A stretch of DNA of 64,000 nucleotides from Hydrangea macrophylla (lineage: Eukaryota; Streptophyta; Magnoliopsida; Cornales; Hydrangeaceae), in the NCBI GenBank assembly GCA_033977485.1, contig CM066988.1, positions 30,500,001-30,564,000 of the forward strand, written 5' to 3'. Below the pieces are notes generated by a model that worked only from the letters and a program-made list of their open reading frames with translations, searched no databases and had not been told where the DNA came from. A program made the position numbers and the translations under genes. Shown here in pieces: positions 11,160 through 23,470 of this stretch (position 1 is the first letter of the stretch; each line of letters begins with the position of its first letter).

Positions 11160-12924
11160 GCATTTGTTTTAGAGCAGATCTACTACTTGACTGAAGAATC
11201 TGGTACTAAAATTCGAAGAGAACTGTAAAGATCTTAAACACTTGATGACTGAGAATCTAAGATTGAAATCCAGTATGATTCAAGATCTATTAGTTTTCTG
11301 GGACTACCTGTACTGGTGAACATTAGGTTTAGGCTGTGATATGTTTATAGTCTGACTTGTGGATACACATGAAATAGGTTATAACATAGAATGAGAAAAT
11401 TAAGATTTGTTCTAATTATTCTTGGCATGTTTACCTGGTAGCAGACTGCCATAACGAAAGTCGCATGCATAATAAGTGGAAGAATGCGAAAGGTTGATGG
11501 GCCTATGTGCATTAAGTAGGCTAAAAGACAGGGTAGGATTGACAATAGGATGGATATTATGTTACATAGGTCTTTTTTTATATAGTTATTTATGTAACAA
11601 TTTCTTAAGAGTTAAAATGTTAACTCTACTTCCTTTATTTCTTAAGTTACTGAATCATTTGTTGATTCTGTATCTTGGCATGCTAAACTCGGACATGCGT
11701 ACGTGTGAGTCTTGCCTAGGTGGCAAAGCATGCCGAAAGCCTTTCAAGTAAGGTTTTAAGAGATAATCAACCATTAGAGCTAGTTCACTCACACCTTGGA
11801 CCTATGTTTGTAAAGGCATGTTATAGTAACTCCAATTTTCTCACCTTATCATCCCACTACTATAAAACACTAGATTGTATCAAATATTTTTTTGCAGTGG
11901 AGGTTGAGAATCAGATTTGAGAAGACTTTGGAGTCATCTCGAATGCCATTATTTCTCTGATTAGTTTAGTGAGGACAAAGGGGGTACATATACAACTTTC
12001 TGTTCTGGGTAATTCTATAATAAAATGTTATTATAGAAAGTAGGAATAGATTACTTTTGGATAAGTCTGGATCGTTGATGGCGTAAGCTAGCCTTCTAAT
12101 TTGGAAGGATGCACTCTTAGCTGCTGCCCTCATACACAAAATTGTGGCTTTACAGCCAGTTACTTCCAATCTTTATGAGCCAAGAACATGTTAAAGCCCA
12201 ATTTTAGAGTTTTTCTACCCAAAAGGCTCTACTAGTCATGTTCACTGTACTTCCCATATAGCATGGGAAACTAGGCCCAAAATCTAGAAAGCGTATCTTT
12301 AAATATATCATGATAGCTTGAAAGTCCTGTCATGTATAGTAAATAACTAGATGTTGGAAATAACTTGTTTGGAAATGTTTCTCCAGTATTGATGTTGCTA
12401 AAAGAATCTTGACCTGTACGAGTTGGAAGAAATTGTAGACAACATACCATGTTTAAGCGAGGGTGGGGAGATATTGAGATTGCACGTCTATTAGTCGCTG
12501 AAAATAGTACTAGCCTGTAGCTGAGTTGGAGTACACTGCTAGACGGTAGTGGGAGTGTGCCAAACAGTGGGAGTGCACCACTGGTTTCTCAAGATTCTTA
12601 GATAGCATAGTGCAGTTGACGAGGATTAGTTCTCCATTCGCGTTTTAAAATTTGTGGGAGATATTTTCCTGTGTGCATTAGTAGATGATGTCGCGATAAC
12701 TTCTTATGTAGAAGCACTATGATCATCTTCTACAACTGAGTGATTGTTGCTATGAAGGATGATTTGAGCTCTATAGACAAAGAATAAGGTATGGGAGTCA
12801 GTTGATATTCTGTCTGAGTGTATGAATATTGGAAACAAGCGGGTTTTCAAAGTTAGACTCAAGGCTGATGGTTCAATTGACAAGAATAAAGGTGCACCTT
12901 CGGGTGAAAGTTCAAACCCAATAG
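11160..12924 (+). pseudogene. Ty1/copia pol relic (pre-integrase, integrase start, RT start)
   Basis: Heavily decayed copia polyprotein in the same orientation as E1. At 11690-11750 CESCLGGKACRKPFK matches the GAG-pre-integrase zinc motif, and at about 11775-11815 QPLELVHSHLGPM is the usual integrase start (canonical version has HSD or HTD). Weak resemblance continues to about 11920. At about 12745-12900 the sequence AMKDDLSS and, in another frame, FKVRLKADGSIDKNKG match the start of the copia reverse transcriptase domain. E3 interrupts it at 12930. Many stops and shifts; not functional. Confidence 0.7.
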
Positions 12925-12929
12925 TAGGT

Positions 12930-14600
12930 TGTCACGCCCAGGCGTAACAAAAATAGAGAAAAATTTAAAACTTCCTATCTTGGACCCTTAGGCTCATGAC
13001 TGGTTGAATCACCGAATTGTCCGTAACCAAGCAATAAAGGAAACATATCTAACATAAGATAAAAACTAGCATAATTATATTACAATGATAAGGGTTACAA
13101 CTCCATAGATACAACATTGTCTTATGGCTCTAGGGCCTTACAGGAGCTATTACAAAAGATAGATAAAGTCCTCTGGTAGTGGTTACAATAAAAAATATTT
13201 ACAAGATTACAACTACTAGTCTTTTCTCTAACTGGCATAGCCATAATCTTCCCGGTGTACTCTTGCTCCACTTCCTCCTCTTAGGCATCATCATAACCTG
13301 TGTATTCATCATTTGGATATGCTGGATATCAGAATGTCCAGCAACATGAACGCCTTCAACTCATGAAAGCCAAGTGAGAAAACTAAATCAAATGGAACTT
13401 ATATAGCCATACACAAATAAGATACGTTTACTTCTTTTATTCTGTCTTTTAGAGTTCTCCACGTTCTCACCATCGAACTCTAACCACTAACGTGTCCCAC
13501 TAAGTATTTGAAGAGAATATAGACAATCAACACAACCAATCTCAACATCCCAAAGATACTATAGCAACCTACTACCAGAGCCTAACTCGGAATCTCAACT
13601 ATAGCCAATAACAATAATAAAGAATCTACCCACTTCACACTAACCTTTCACTTCATCACGAAGAACCAAAATGTTCTAACAAATCTTCACCTCGTCATGG
13701 AGAACCAAAGTATTCGACTCAACCTTCACTTCATCACAAAGAACAGAAGTGTTCAACTTAACCCTCACTTCATCATGAAGAACCAAAGTGTTCAACTTAA
13801 CCCTCACTTCATCACGAACAACTGAAGTTTTCAACTCAACCATCACTTCGTCACAAAGAACCGAAGTGTTCAACTCAACCTTCACTTTGTCACGAAGAAC
13901 TGAAGTGTTTAACTCAACCTTTACTTTGTCACGAGGAACCAAAATGTTCAACTCAACCTTTACTTCATCACGAAGAATCGAAGTTCTCACAAATAACTGA
14001 AGTATTTAACTCAACCTACACATAAGCCTGACATGGTGTCCCAGCTTTCCCAACCAAAACCAACCCAACACAAAGTCCTAAACATAACCATTTTGACTTT
14101 GACACGGAGTCCCAACTCACGACACTAGTCCGGCACAAAGTCCTATCATAACCTTACTGAGTTTGATACGAAGTACCAACTTATTACGCTGAGTCCGACA
14201 CGGAGTCCTGACTCACCACTCTAATATGTCATCACACTTGGCCTTCTGTAGCCACAAACAACTATATCCTTCTTATACCATCCCAGCCTCCACGGCCCAA
14301 TTTAGCTATCCGATACTTAATCTCAGCATAAACTGCTCCTGATATGGCACAACTGATTCTCATGTTTCCCCTCCTGCACTCGCGTCAATCATTATGGAGT
14401 TTGGTTCATTACATGACTTCCGATTATAACCACCAAGATTCTATATATACATCGATCATTCTATTTTACATCATAATGTACTTACAAAATCCGAATAAGC
14501 ATTAACGTTCAGTTCATGGGGACAAACATAACTTAAAGAAACTTTTCTGGAAATAACACCCATAAACCGGTTACTCCTACTAATCGGTTTTTGGATGAGG
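12930..14600 (-). repeat. E3 3' LTR, first part
   Basis: Top strand starts TGTCACGCCC, the reverse complement of the ...GGGCGTGACA end seen in related LTRs. It aligns with 56965-57975. Contains the 39-bp minisatellite at 13647-13995 and further degenerate repeats of a CGACACGGAGTCC type to about 14210. E2 breaks it at 14601; the remainder is 29037-30357. Confidence 0.9.
13647..13995 (-). repeat. E3 LTR minisatellite (39-bp unit, about 8-9 copies)
   Basis: Units of the type AACCTTCACTTCGTCACGAA plus GAACCGAAGTGTTCAACTC. Because 39 is a multiple of 3, it stays open as a 13-residue repeat on both strands, but there is no start, domain or conservation to suggest a protein. The same array (about 7 units) is at 57703-57970 in the other LTR. 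Confidence 0.88.
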
Positions 14601-17149
14601 TGTAACAACCTGCATTTTCATTTAATTATTTAATTTTATTTCCATATTTGATCTATATTCCCGATGTTATTTTAATTTGCAATTCTCATGTTTTGAAATC
14701 TTAATATTGATTTTATTACATTATCAAAATTCTCATTGGGGGTCAAACTGTAATTTTTGTAAACATATTAATAACTGTATCGAATTTCAAATCTGTATTT
14801 CTAAACAGTGAAAATAATTTCTTTTGACTCAAACTGTATTTTTATATAATCAGAAAATTATTTCTTATGACAAATTGGATTTTATGTATTTTTGTGGTGA
14901 TCGCCGCACCACAAAAATACCAGTTAATGTTCAAAACTGTCCGCGCCGCGTTGGTCTCCCACAGTTTGGGAATCTCTGCCAATCATGAAATGACACTTGC
15001 TTTTTGATCATCAATGCAACTAATCATTAGTTAGGATTGTTTGGATATTGTATTTGAGTGTAAGTTAACTTAGGGCCATAAGTTGTTTTACCCAAACAAT
15101 GCAAGTGTTTCATAGACAACTTGTTTGTGACTTGTTTGGGAGTGCTTTGTGTGTGTGTATTACTTTATACCTAGAGACTCCAATTCCCAAACACTTGATC
15201 CTTGCTCCCTATGAAGCTATACTTGTCCCTTGACTCAACTATAGAGCCTTATAATCTGTATATGTAAATCATATACATATATATATATGTGTCTTCTATT
15301 TAGTGTATTGATAATAAATCCAATTTGTAGAGTAGATTTGGAGCTCAAGTTCTCCAATTGGCTCTTCTACTTATATACCACTCTAACACATACATTCTCA
15401 TTATCTAATTTATTTTTGCATCTAGGAATTTAGAGAGCTAGAGAGTTAGGCAGAGAGAGTGTTTATAGAATATTTTAGAGAGAGAAAACTCAATCACCAT
15501 AGACAAGCTTGCAAGGAACTTCTAATTCTTGATTCTTTCTCAATAATTCTCTATTCTCTTATCACTGTGAGTATTTAGAACTCACTTAGAATGTATTCCA
15601 TGCTTAGATTATTGTTTGTTTTGATAGATTTATAAACCACCATTGTTAATTTCGTATGAAAACTTAAAGCTCAAAAATGGTGATTTTCCAAACTTAACCA
15701 AAATCCATTTTTAGAGATGATTTTGAAAGATTATAGTTCATAAAAGCTATAGTTAAGATATTAGAGCCTAATTTATTCGTATCGCGATGTGTATTAAATG
15801 AAGTTTTTGTCACCTCTAGGATTTTTGTAAAATCCTAGAGCTACAGATCGATTCATGTAAAATTGATTGTAGATTTTTAATCCTTGCGGAAAAATGAAGA
15901 GTTTCACATAGTACATGTCATGTTTGCTTCTATTTTGCAAAATGGGTCAAAATGGGTTTCAAAACTGAAAATAGGGGAAGTTCAGTGAAGAAGACGAAGT
16001 CTCTAGCTGAGCTTGCATGCACGATCGCGCGAGAGGCCCACGCATGCAACCTGTGTATTTTTTTACACTTGGAAAAGTTTTATAAGAAATTCAAAAATTG
16101 GGCATATCGCGCAAGTGACCTGCGCGCGCAACTTGACAGATTTTAGTTTTTGTCTTTTTCTATTGAAGGACTATTTGAACTTATTTTTAACGGTAGTTAA
16201 GGTTCTGTTTGGGAATTATACTAAATCAGAATACTGTGTATTTTGTTTGGATTATAAAAGCGATAAATTATGACTTAATGATCCTTGTACGCACGTTGCT
16301 CTTGTTTCTAGTTGTTTATACATTCTGTATAAAGTTTCATGTCATGCATGTGGAGTCAGTTGTACATGTATGGTGAATGATGGTCTGTATGGAAAAGAGT
16401 ATGTGGTTGAGATTGTGTTATGGACACTCCCTGGTAAGTGTACCAAAGTGTGATGTTTTGAGATTGCGGCTAGAGTATCTTTTAAATGCGACGGTGACAA
16501 AACTGGACACTGTTGTGTTGGATGTTGGATGCTGTGTTGTCGAGAGAAAATAGTTGGCAAGATGAGAATGGTTGCATTGTTCGCACGCATGGCCACATGT
16601 TTGGTTGGATTGATGATTTTAATATTACCTTTACTGTTTTATAAATCGAATTCACTCATATGGTTAATCTGTTGATTTATGAAACTGAAATATGGAAAAT
16701 AGTAAATGAGCATGTTTTACATTCGAGCATATCTTTTTAATACTCACCAGCTTCAATAAGATAATGGTGTTGATTCGCCCTGCAAATTCGGGTCCATGCT
16801 TTTTAGGTTATGATCCGGCAGAGCAATGCGATTATGCGAATTGTGAACAACTACCCGAAGAAGAATTTATCATTATATGTTTTAAGTTATGAACTGGTAT
16901 TGTAATAAGGATGGTTGTAATAGATGAAAGTTTATTATTTTATTTGCAAGGGGGGTTGTTCCTTTAGTTAACCATGTGCTGTAATAATTAGCAAGTTAGA
17001 AAATTTTATAAACCCTGATTGCTCTACTCTGATTTATATTATTATTGTTCGATGTTTGGGATGAAATCGATCCTTCAAATTATCGTGACCTATGGGTCCA
17101 TAAAGGAAATTAAATGCTTTCCATATTTATGCTACGTCGGGGCGTGATA
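14601..17149 (+). repeat. E2 5' LTR (2549 bp)
   Basis: Starts TGTAACAACCTGCATTTTCA and ends GGGGCGTGATA. It is 220 bp shorter than the 3' LTR because most of the GGACACTCC minisatellite is gone: only one full unit and one truncated ggacact remain (16422 and about 16505). A possible TATA box, TTATATACC, is at 15371-15379. A cluster of GCGC-type palindromes is at 16019-16128. Confidence 0.92.
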
Positions 17150-17156
17150 GGATTTA

Positions 17157-17172
17157 GTAGTATCAGAGCCAG
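17157..17172 (+). other. E2 primer-binding site
   Basis: TAGTATCAGAGCCAGG follows the LTR by 8 bp. It differs by one base from TGGTATCAGAGC, the initiator Met tRNA type also seen in E1, E2b and E3. Confidence 0.75.
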
Positions 17173-17349
17173 GTTATCCCAGAATAGTTTAGCCAAGTTA
17201 GGGTTTACTAGTATAGACTCGATTCCACATTCTGCTAGCTTAAGATTTGCACACCAGATGGTACGACAGGAGGACAAACCCGAAACCCAAATGCCTAAGA
17301 TTAATTCTGTTAAGATTAGTCCTGATATAAGTAGTACCTTTTGTTAGGT

Positions 17350-17483
17350 ATGGATCCAGCTCAGCCACTCTTGGTATCAGATTTTTTCGAGGGACACTTG
17401 GTCACCCAAGGTGCTATAGTACCAGCCTTAGCAGTACTTTGTCACGCCGCTATCGAGCAGTGAGTGGCTGCGACAGTAGAGCT
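17350..17483 (+). pseudogene. ORF0 of E2, N-terminal stub
   Basis: ATG at 17350 begins MDPAQPLLVSDFFEGH, closely matching the first residues of the E2b ORF0 on the opposite strand (MDPAQPLFVPDAFGGH). It runs about 45 codons with one stop and is cut at 17483/17484, where inverted E2b protease sequence begins. Same position (PBS to gag) as in E1 and E3. Confidence 0.65.
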
Positions 17484-17968
17484 ACATTGAAAATCAAAGG
17501 GTTGATTCTCATTGTCGGAGAATGTAATTCTCTTCCTCGCACAATCCAACTTCACTTGATTCTGAGAGAGCCAATCCATTCCTAGGATTATGTCGAACTC
17601 CTTCATAGATAGGACAACTAGCCTTGCAGGGATTTCACAGTCTCCTAACCGTAAGGGACAATCCTTGCACACATGTCCTAACTTGACTACGACTCCTAAT
17701 GGTAAGGTATCCCTCAAAGCTTTCTCTAAACGATGAGGTAAGATATACCCAATCTCCGAATCGTATTAACAGATATGAATGAAAGAGCAGCACCCGTATC
17801 AAATAACACTTTAACATGGGAGTTAAACAGAGTTAATGTACCTTCCACTACTTGCTGATCAGGTGGAGCTTCTTCATAACCTCCTTCTTCATACACAGTC
17901 TCGTAATAACCAGTAGTAACAGGAATAATAGCATTCAAGTGAGTCTGATTCTGTTGACCATACGTCAC
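17484..17968 (-). pseudogene. E2b protease (retropepsin), truncated
   Basis: Minus-strand frames hold VLFDTGAALSFISVNTIRRLG, the aspartic protease active site (Asp-Thr-Gly). A frameshift near 17720 precedes the MKEFDIILGMDWLSQNQVKLD flap and C-terminal region. It is cut in the FDFQC segment at 17484. The matching plus-strand copy is at 22915-23260. Its role would be Gag-Pol maturation. Confidence 0.8.
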
Positions 17969-17989
17969 TTGCTTAGGAGTAGTACAGAA

Positions 17990-18916
17990 CTTGCTGATGT
18001 GACCTAGTTCACCACAGTTGTAGTAGACTATGCCTTACTGAGCAGCACGCCTTAGTGCCTTGCCACAATTAAAGCATTTCCCAGTGCTACTTCTTTCATC
18101 AACTCAGGGTTGAGTCTGATAGGTGATAGCTTGGGTCTTCTTGCTTCCGTCAAAATTCCTCTTCTACCCTTGGGTTCGATTCATTGGTGGTCTATTTCCA
18201 AAGTTACCCCTTTGAGGTGATCGGAATTTGAATTGCTTTCGGTTCACTCGAGCGTCCTCTTCTAGATCAGTAGCTAAGCCAACAAATCCCTCAAACGACT
18301 TATCTAGGTGACCAAGAGTCAGGCGGCGAATTTGCGGTGTCAGCCCTTGGTTATACTTCCGTATCTTCTTCTTCTCAGTATCAATCATATGAGGGGCGAA
18401 CCGAGACAGTCTCTCAAACTGAGTGGTGTACTCTTGAAGCGATTTAGTTCCCTGTGTCAAGTCCATAAACTCCTTCTCTCTTCTGTGCCTCTCCGTAGCT
18501 AGAAAATACTTTTCCAGAAACCTCCCCTTAAATGCAGTCCATGTCATTCTCGTCGCAGCTTCATTCCCAATGGTAGCTGTGACTGAATCCCACCAATCTG
18601 CGGCGGCATCAGTCAATTGGAAGGTAGCTAACCTTCTCTTATCCATCTCGTTGCACTGGACAGCTTCGAACATGCAGTCCATCTGTCTTAACCACTGTTT
18701 CGCTTTCCATGGTTCCGTGGTACCCGCAAACTGCTCGGGCCTTAGCGCACGGAATCTCTCCAGTAGCTTATCTCCAGTCTGGCGGTCTCGTCAGTTTTCA
18801 TTCTGATTACTAACCCTTTCGAGACGTCTGACGAAAGCTTCAAACATTCCTGTGGGATCGGCAACCTCAGGTGCTCCCTCAATCAAATTCCTGTTTCTTT
18901 TTGGTCTGCCAGCCAT
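17990..18916 (-). pseudogene. E2b Gag
   Basis: ATG at 18916 starts MAGRPKRNRN. The capsid region (18164-18682) has the plant gypsy pattern: WLRQMDCMFEAV, then LATFQLTDAAADWWDSV, FLEKYF..., EFMDLTQGTKSLQEYTTQFE and LSRFAP. Near 18000-18090 is a zinc-knuckle region, CFNCG... and YNCGELGHISKFC, whose first Cys is changed to Tyr. Breaks include TGA in the N-terminal part (after NQNEN; CGA to TGA) and a stop after the capsid. Gag forms the particle that carries the RNA. Best preserved Gag of the Tekay-type elements here. Confidence 0.85.
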
Positions 18917-19226
18917 TTCTATGCATGATAGTGATAGTTGAATGAGGAAAATGCATGCAACAGAAGTATAAAATAGTTTAAATGACAACAACATCAAAAG
19001 AGTATTTCTATTTATAACTTCTTGTCAAGTTGATACAAAAAGCGTGTGTGATCAGATCTGTGCCTACCCTATCTATGTGGGTTAGGACGTATTTGTCCAT
19101 GCAAGAGTTAAAGTTACAAAAATGGGGTTATTGCCCTATACTCTAATGCATGTAGATACAGTTTGCAAAAAGAGATAGAGCTACTAGTCAAAAATAGTCA
19201 ATATATACAAGGAGACATCTAAACTG

Positions 19227-19835
19227 TCAGTCATCGTCATAGGTAGCCATCAAAAGGTCAAGCGAGTCGGTCTGATGAAGTCGCTGGACATAAGAGGGGC
19301 CTGGCCCAAAATTATAGCTATCTGAGGTCAACAACGAAGCAAGTCCAGGGGCATCTGCCTCTGGCAAAGCTAGCTCAAGTGCTACTGCCTCCTCAAGGTC
19401 AACTGCGAAGTTGTCCCAACCTATGCCATCCTCTTCATCAATACCCTCCCCACCTATAGGAGCCAAATGAACCACCTCAGCATTGTCCTCATCAGCAGGG
19501 ACAACTGGTGGAGGCACCTCTAGCTGCGCAAGGTGAGCTTGCACAACCTGAACCTCAAGAGGTAGATAGAAGGCATCACTGTTAACTAAGCAAACCATCT
19601 CTACAAGTACTAAACGCTGGATCTCTATAAAGTAAAGAATCTCGAGGCGAGCACGGGGCAAATCAACCAGCCCTAACACGTGGATTTGGTGCCAGAGATC
19701 TAACTCGATGGTAGAAGCTGCATGCTATCCAACAGCGGTGAAATAAAGTGTCGCCGAAGCCTGTACTATCGCTCCCACAGTAACCCAATGCCCTCCGAAC
19801 GCATCAGGTACAAAAAGGGGCTGAGCTGGATCCAT
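19227..19835 (-). pseudogene. ORF0 of E2b: pre-gag FGGH/acidic protein (202 codons, one stop)
   Basis: ATG at 19835, stop at about 19227, between PBS and gag. Residues 12-16 are AFGGH followed by WV. A WHQIHVLG segment at about residues 44-51 matches WHDINILG in the E3 copy. The second half is acidic (VPADEDNAEVV, EEDGIGWDN, DLEEAVALELALPEADAP) and ends MATYDDD. One in-frame TAG near codon 37 looks like CAG to TAG; otherwise the frame is open, making this the best preserved member. No known domain recognised; function unknown. Confidence 0.75.
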
Positions 19836-20010
19836 ACCTGAAAATGGTACTAACTTAAATCAGGACAGAGATAATCTTAGGCATTTGGGTAACTGAGTCT
19901 ATCCTCCCTGTCATATCATCGGGGTGCAAAGCTTAATCTAACAGAACTGTGGAATCGGGTCTAAACTGGTAAACCCTAACCTGGCTAAACTATCTTGAGA
20001 TAAATAATAA

Positions 20011-20034
20011 CCTGGCTGTGATACCACTAAATCC
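20011..20034 (-). other. E2b primer-binding site
   Basis: On the minus strand TGGTATCACAGC starts about 9 nt inside the LTR end at 20035. One mismatch to the usual initiator Met tRNA type site. Confidence 0.75.
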
Positions 20035-20689
20035 TGTCACGCCCCGACGTAGCATAAATATGGAAAGCGCTTAATTTCCTTTATAGACCCGTAGGTCGCG
20101 ACAGTTTGAAGGATCGATTCCGTCCCAAACGTCGAACAACAAAAACATAATAATCAGAGCAGAGCAATCAAGGCTTACAATATATTTTCTAACTTAATAG
20201 TTATTACAGCACGGGGTCTGTAAAGGCATAAACTGCCTTAAATCAAAACAATAACTTAACATCTATTACAGTCATCCTTATTACAGAATTCAATTATAAC
20301 TTAAAAACATATAAAAGTAAATTCTCTTTCCAGCAGTGTTTCTCAATTTGCATAGTCGTAATGTTTCGCTCGATCAAAACCTGAAAAGCCTGGACACGAA
20401 TGTCCAGGGCGCATCAACAACGTCAGCTTCAAGAAGCTTGTGAGTATTAAAAATATAACTTTGAATGTAACACATACTCATATACCATTTTCCAATTCTC
20501 ATTTAATCCAATATGTTTATATTAAAGTAAAGAGTTCGTTTTAGAAAACAACCACAATATCATTTGAAAGATATAATTCACATATATGTGACCGTGTATG
20601 AAAACAATGAACCATCTCATCTTACCGACTCTTTTCTCTCGACAACAATCCACTATCTCACACCAGTATCCTTGTAATACTCCGATAGC

Positions 20690-20960
20690 CACACTTTAGC
20701 ACAGGGGTGCCAGGAAACTTCCAGTTTCCCTCACACTTTGGTCTGGGGTACCAGGGAGTGTCCAATGCCTCACACTTTAGTACCTAATTCGCCTCGCAAA
20801 ATACCGGAGGTAACCTCACGCAGTATCCAGACTCGGGTACCAGGGAGTGTCCGTAGGCCACACTTTAGCACTACCATGGGTGCCAGGGAATGTCCAAGTT
20901 CGGCGTCACACACTTTAACGCTTCCATGGGCGTCATGGAGTATCCAGTTTTGCCACCGTC
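20690..20960 (-). repeat. E2b LTR minisatellite (about 40-46-bp unit)
   Basis: Top strand shows repeated GGTACCAGGGAGTGTCC followed by CACACTTTAG(C/T)AC, the reverse complement of the array at 28101-28396 in the E2 3' LTR. About six imperfect units. Confidence 0.8.
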
Positions 20961-21349
20961 GTACTACGAATATACTCTCACCGCAATCTCAACACGTCAC
21001 ACTTTGGTACACAATTACTAGGGAGTGTCCACAACACAATCTTAATCACACTCACTTTTTACCACACTGACCATTACTCTTTTCCACACTGACCAACATT
21101 CACACTCACCATGCATGTACCATTGACTCCACATGTATGTCATGAAACTTTAAACATAAATAAAATGCTGAGTTATAGGAACATCGTACATGCGGGGATT
21201 GATAAGTCACAATACAACGTTTTAATCGTCCAAACATACCCAAATAAAATTCTGACTTAGTAAATTTCCCAAACAGAGCTTTAAAAATTCATAAAACATC
21301 ACCCAAACAATTTCTTAACATAAAATAAGCAAAAACCAGAAAATGTCCA

Positions 21350-21615
21350 AGGTCGTGCGCGCAGGCCGCTCGCGCGGGCCGCTCGCGTAATATGCCCAAT
21401 TTTCCTTTTCTTCATTAAAATCTTTTCCAACTGACAGCATACAGGGAGATCGCGCGCGCAGATGGCTCGTGTTATCTGCCTAATTTTTGTTTTTCATATT
21501 AAAACCTTTTTTGTCTGCCTGAAAATACACGGCTCGCGCGCGCCGGCCGCTCGCGTGAGGGGTCGCTCGCACGATCCGCTCGCACGACCCTCGCTCGCGC
21601 GAATCGCTTGCGCGA
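21350..21615 (-). repeat. Cluster of GCGCGC/CTCGCGCG palindromes in E2b LTR
   Basis: A GC-rich island in otherwise AT-rich LTR: GTGCGCGCAGGCCGCTCGCG, GATCGCGCGCGC, CTCGCGCGCGCCGGCC and several GCTCGC(G/A)CG copies. Shorter versions occur at 16019-16128 and 27677-27812 in the E2 LTRs. Confidence 0.75.
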
Positions 21616-22914
21616 GTTCTTGTAGTGGCTTCATCTTCTTCGTCAGAATTCCCCTGTTTCAGAATTTCAGGGTCTTTTGACCCATTTTGCAAATCCGAAG
21701 CATATAGGACATATAATGTATGGATCTCTTTGGTTTTCTTACAAGGATTATGAATCCATAATCAATTTTACTTGAATTGAACTATAACTCTAGAATTTAA
21801 TGAAAGACTAAAAGATGACAAAACTTAATTTCTTATATACTTTTTCATATGAACAAATTGGGCTCTAAAACTTTAAACATAACATCTGCAACATGTAATC
21901 TTTCATAATTATCTAAGAAAAAGAATTTTGGTTGAGTTTGAAAAATCTTGATTTCAAGCTATGAAATTCATACACAAATTCATCAATGGTGGTTTACATA
22001 ATTAAACAAATACACAGCAAATAAACATGAAATTACATTCCTAGTGAGTTAGTAATACTCACTGATTATATAGATAGAAGAAATTTGTTGAGAAGGAAAC
22101 CCAAATAGAGATCCAATTGCAATATGGCTATGGTGATCACGAGTTTCCTCTTCCTACAAAGTTTATGAAATTTTAACTCTCAAGCTCTCTCTTTTCTCTC
22201 AGTGTTTCTACAGAATGTGCAAGAGACTGTTGTGTGAGTGTAGCATATATAGGAGATAAAATTGATGAACTTGGAGGCCAAGTAATATCTAGTTCACTCA
22301 ACAAAATGGTATTCTCTAAAATACATAATACTCAGCACATACATAGATATACATTCGTATATACACTTCTATAGATTTTGAAGGGGTAATATAGGCTAGT
22401 AGGGGTCAAAGCAAGGGTGTTTCAGAATTTAGCTTTAGGCACAAGTATAACACACTGCAACATTTCCAAACATGGCACATCCAATGATGAGTTTCCATAA
22501 ATGGAAAGTAAAGTGTATGTCAAATCTTGCTTTACATCACTTCTAAAATCTGTGGAATCCCAACGCGGCGCAGACAGTTTTGAACATAAACTGGTATTTT
22601 CGTGGCGCGGAGGTCCCCACAAAAAATAAAAAAAATTCATTTTTGTGTAAGAATCGATTTCCTAGTTTTATAAAAATACAGGTTGAGTCAAGAGAAATTA
22701 ATTTCACCGTCTTTGAAATGCATAGTTTGGAATCCACACGGATATTACTAACTTTTGTAAAATCACAGTTTGACCCCGATAAGAAAATTCAATATGAATT
22801 AAAACAAGTATTAAGGTTTAACACATGAAAATTGAAATTAAATTAAAGCAGGCAATTATTAAATTTAAATATGACAAATGCAAAATTACAACTAATGAAA
22901 TGTAGGTTGTTACA

Positions 22915-23470
22915 TAAAGTGTTATTTGATACGGGTGCTGCACTTTCATTCATATCTATTAATACTATTCGGAGATTGGGTATCCTACCTCATTATCTAG
23001 AGAAAGCTTTGAAGGCTACCTCACCATTAGGAGCCACAGTCAAGTTAGGACACGTGTGCAAGGATTGTTCCTTACGGCTAGGAAACTATGAAATCCCCGT
23101 AAGATTGATTGTCCTTTCGATGAAGGAGTTTGACATAATCCTAGGAATGGATTGTCTCTCTCAGAATCAAGCAAAGTTGGATTGTACGAGAAAGAGAATT
23201 ACATTCTCTGACAATGGGAATCAATCCTTTGATTTCCAATGTAACCCTTTGGGAGACATGTTCCTCATAAGATGCTTAGCTAACATCGAAGTTGCCAATA
23301 CAGAAATGACAGTGTCATCTATACCTGTAGTCAAGGACTTTAAGGAAGTATTTCAAGACATTTCTGGTCTACCATCTGAGAGAAGTATAGAGTTCTGTAT
23401 TGAGCTCATACCAGGTACCCCTCTGATCACTAAAGTTCCCTACAGAATGGCCCCCACCGAATTGTCATAA
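22915..23470 (+). pseudogene. E2 protease and RT linker
   Basis: KVLFDTGAALSFISINTIRRLG keeps the Asp-Thr-Gly active site; MKEFDIILGMD and the FDFQC end follow. It then continues in frame through VVKDFKEVFQDISGLP...CIELIPGTPLITKVPYRMAP, the conserved lead-in to gypsy RT, to a stop at 23468. The N-terminus abuts the inverted LTR of E2b, so no natural start remains. Confidence 0.85.

Larger units (their letters stand above)
17484..22914 (-). mobile_element. E2b: inverted 5' part of a sibling element inside E2
   Basis: Read on the minus strand from 22914: a complete 5' LTR (20035-22914), PBS, ORF0, gag, zinc-knuckle region and protease, cut off within the protease at 17484. The right junction is exactly an LTR terminus (...GTTGTTACA), after which plus-strand E2 protease begins at once. 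The left junction is internal. E2's own gag is absent. This fits insertion of a sibling in opposite orientation followed by a deletion removing the sibling's 3' two-thirds and E2's gag. An origin by template switching is an alternative. Confidence 0.75.
20035..22914 (-). repeat. E2b 5' LTR (2880 bp)
   Basis: On the minus strand starts TGTAACAACCTACATTTC and ends GGGGCGTGACA. Same family as the E2 LTRs but clearly more diverged from them than they are from each other. Contains the GGACACTCC-type minisatellite at about 20690-20960, GC-rich palindromes at 21350-21615 and a minus-strand TATA-like CCTATATATG at 22244-22253. Confidence 0.9.

Noticed and set aside
13676..14000. Open frames on both strands with a 13-residue repeat (LNTSVLRDEVKVE type)
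   Set aside because: They are translations of a 39-bp minisatellite inside the E3 LTR; openness on both strands follows from the unit length being a multiple of three. No start context or domain.
17441..17460. TGTCACGCC at 17441 as a minus-strand LTR end of E2b
   Set aside because: Alignment to the E2b leader shows this is ordinary ORF0 sequence (ACTTTGTCACGCCGCTATC against ACTTTATTTCACCGCTGTT); homology continues to 17483.
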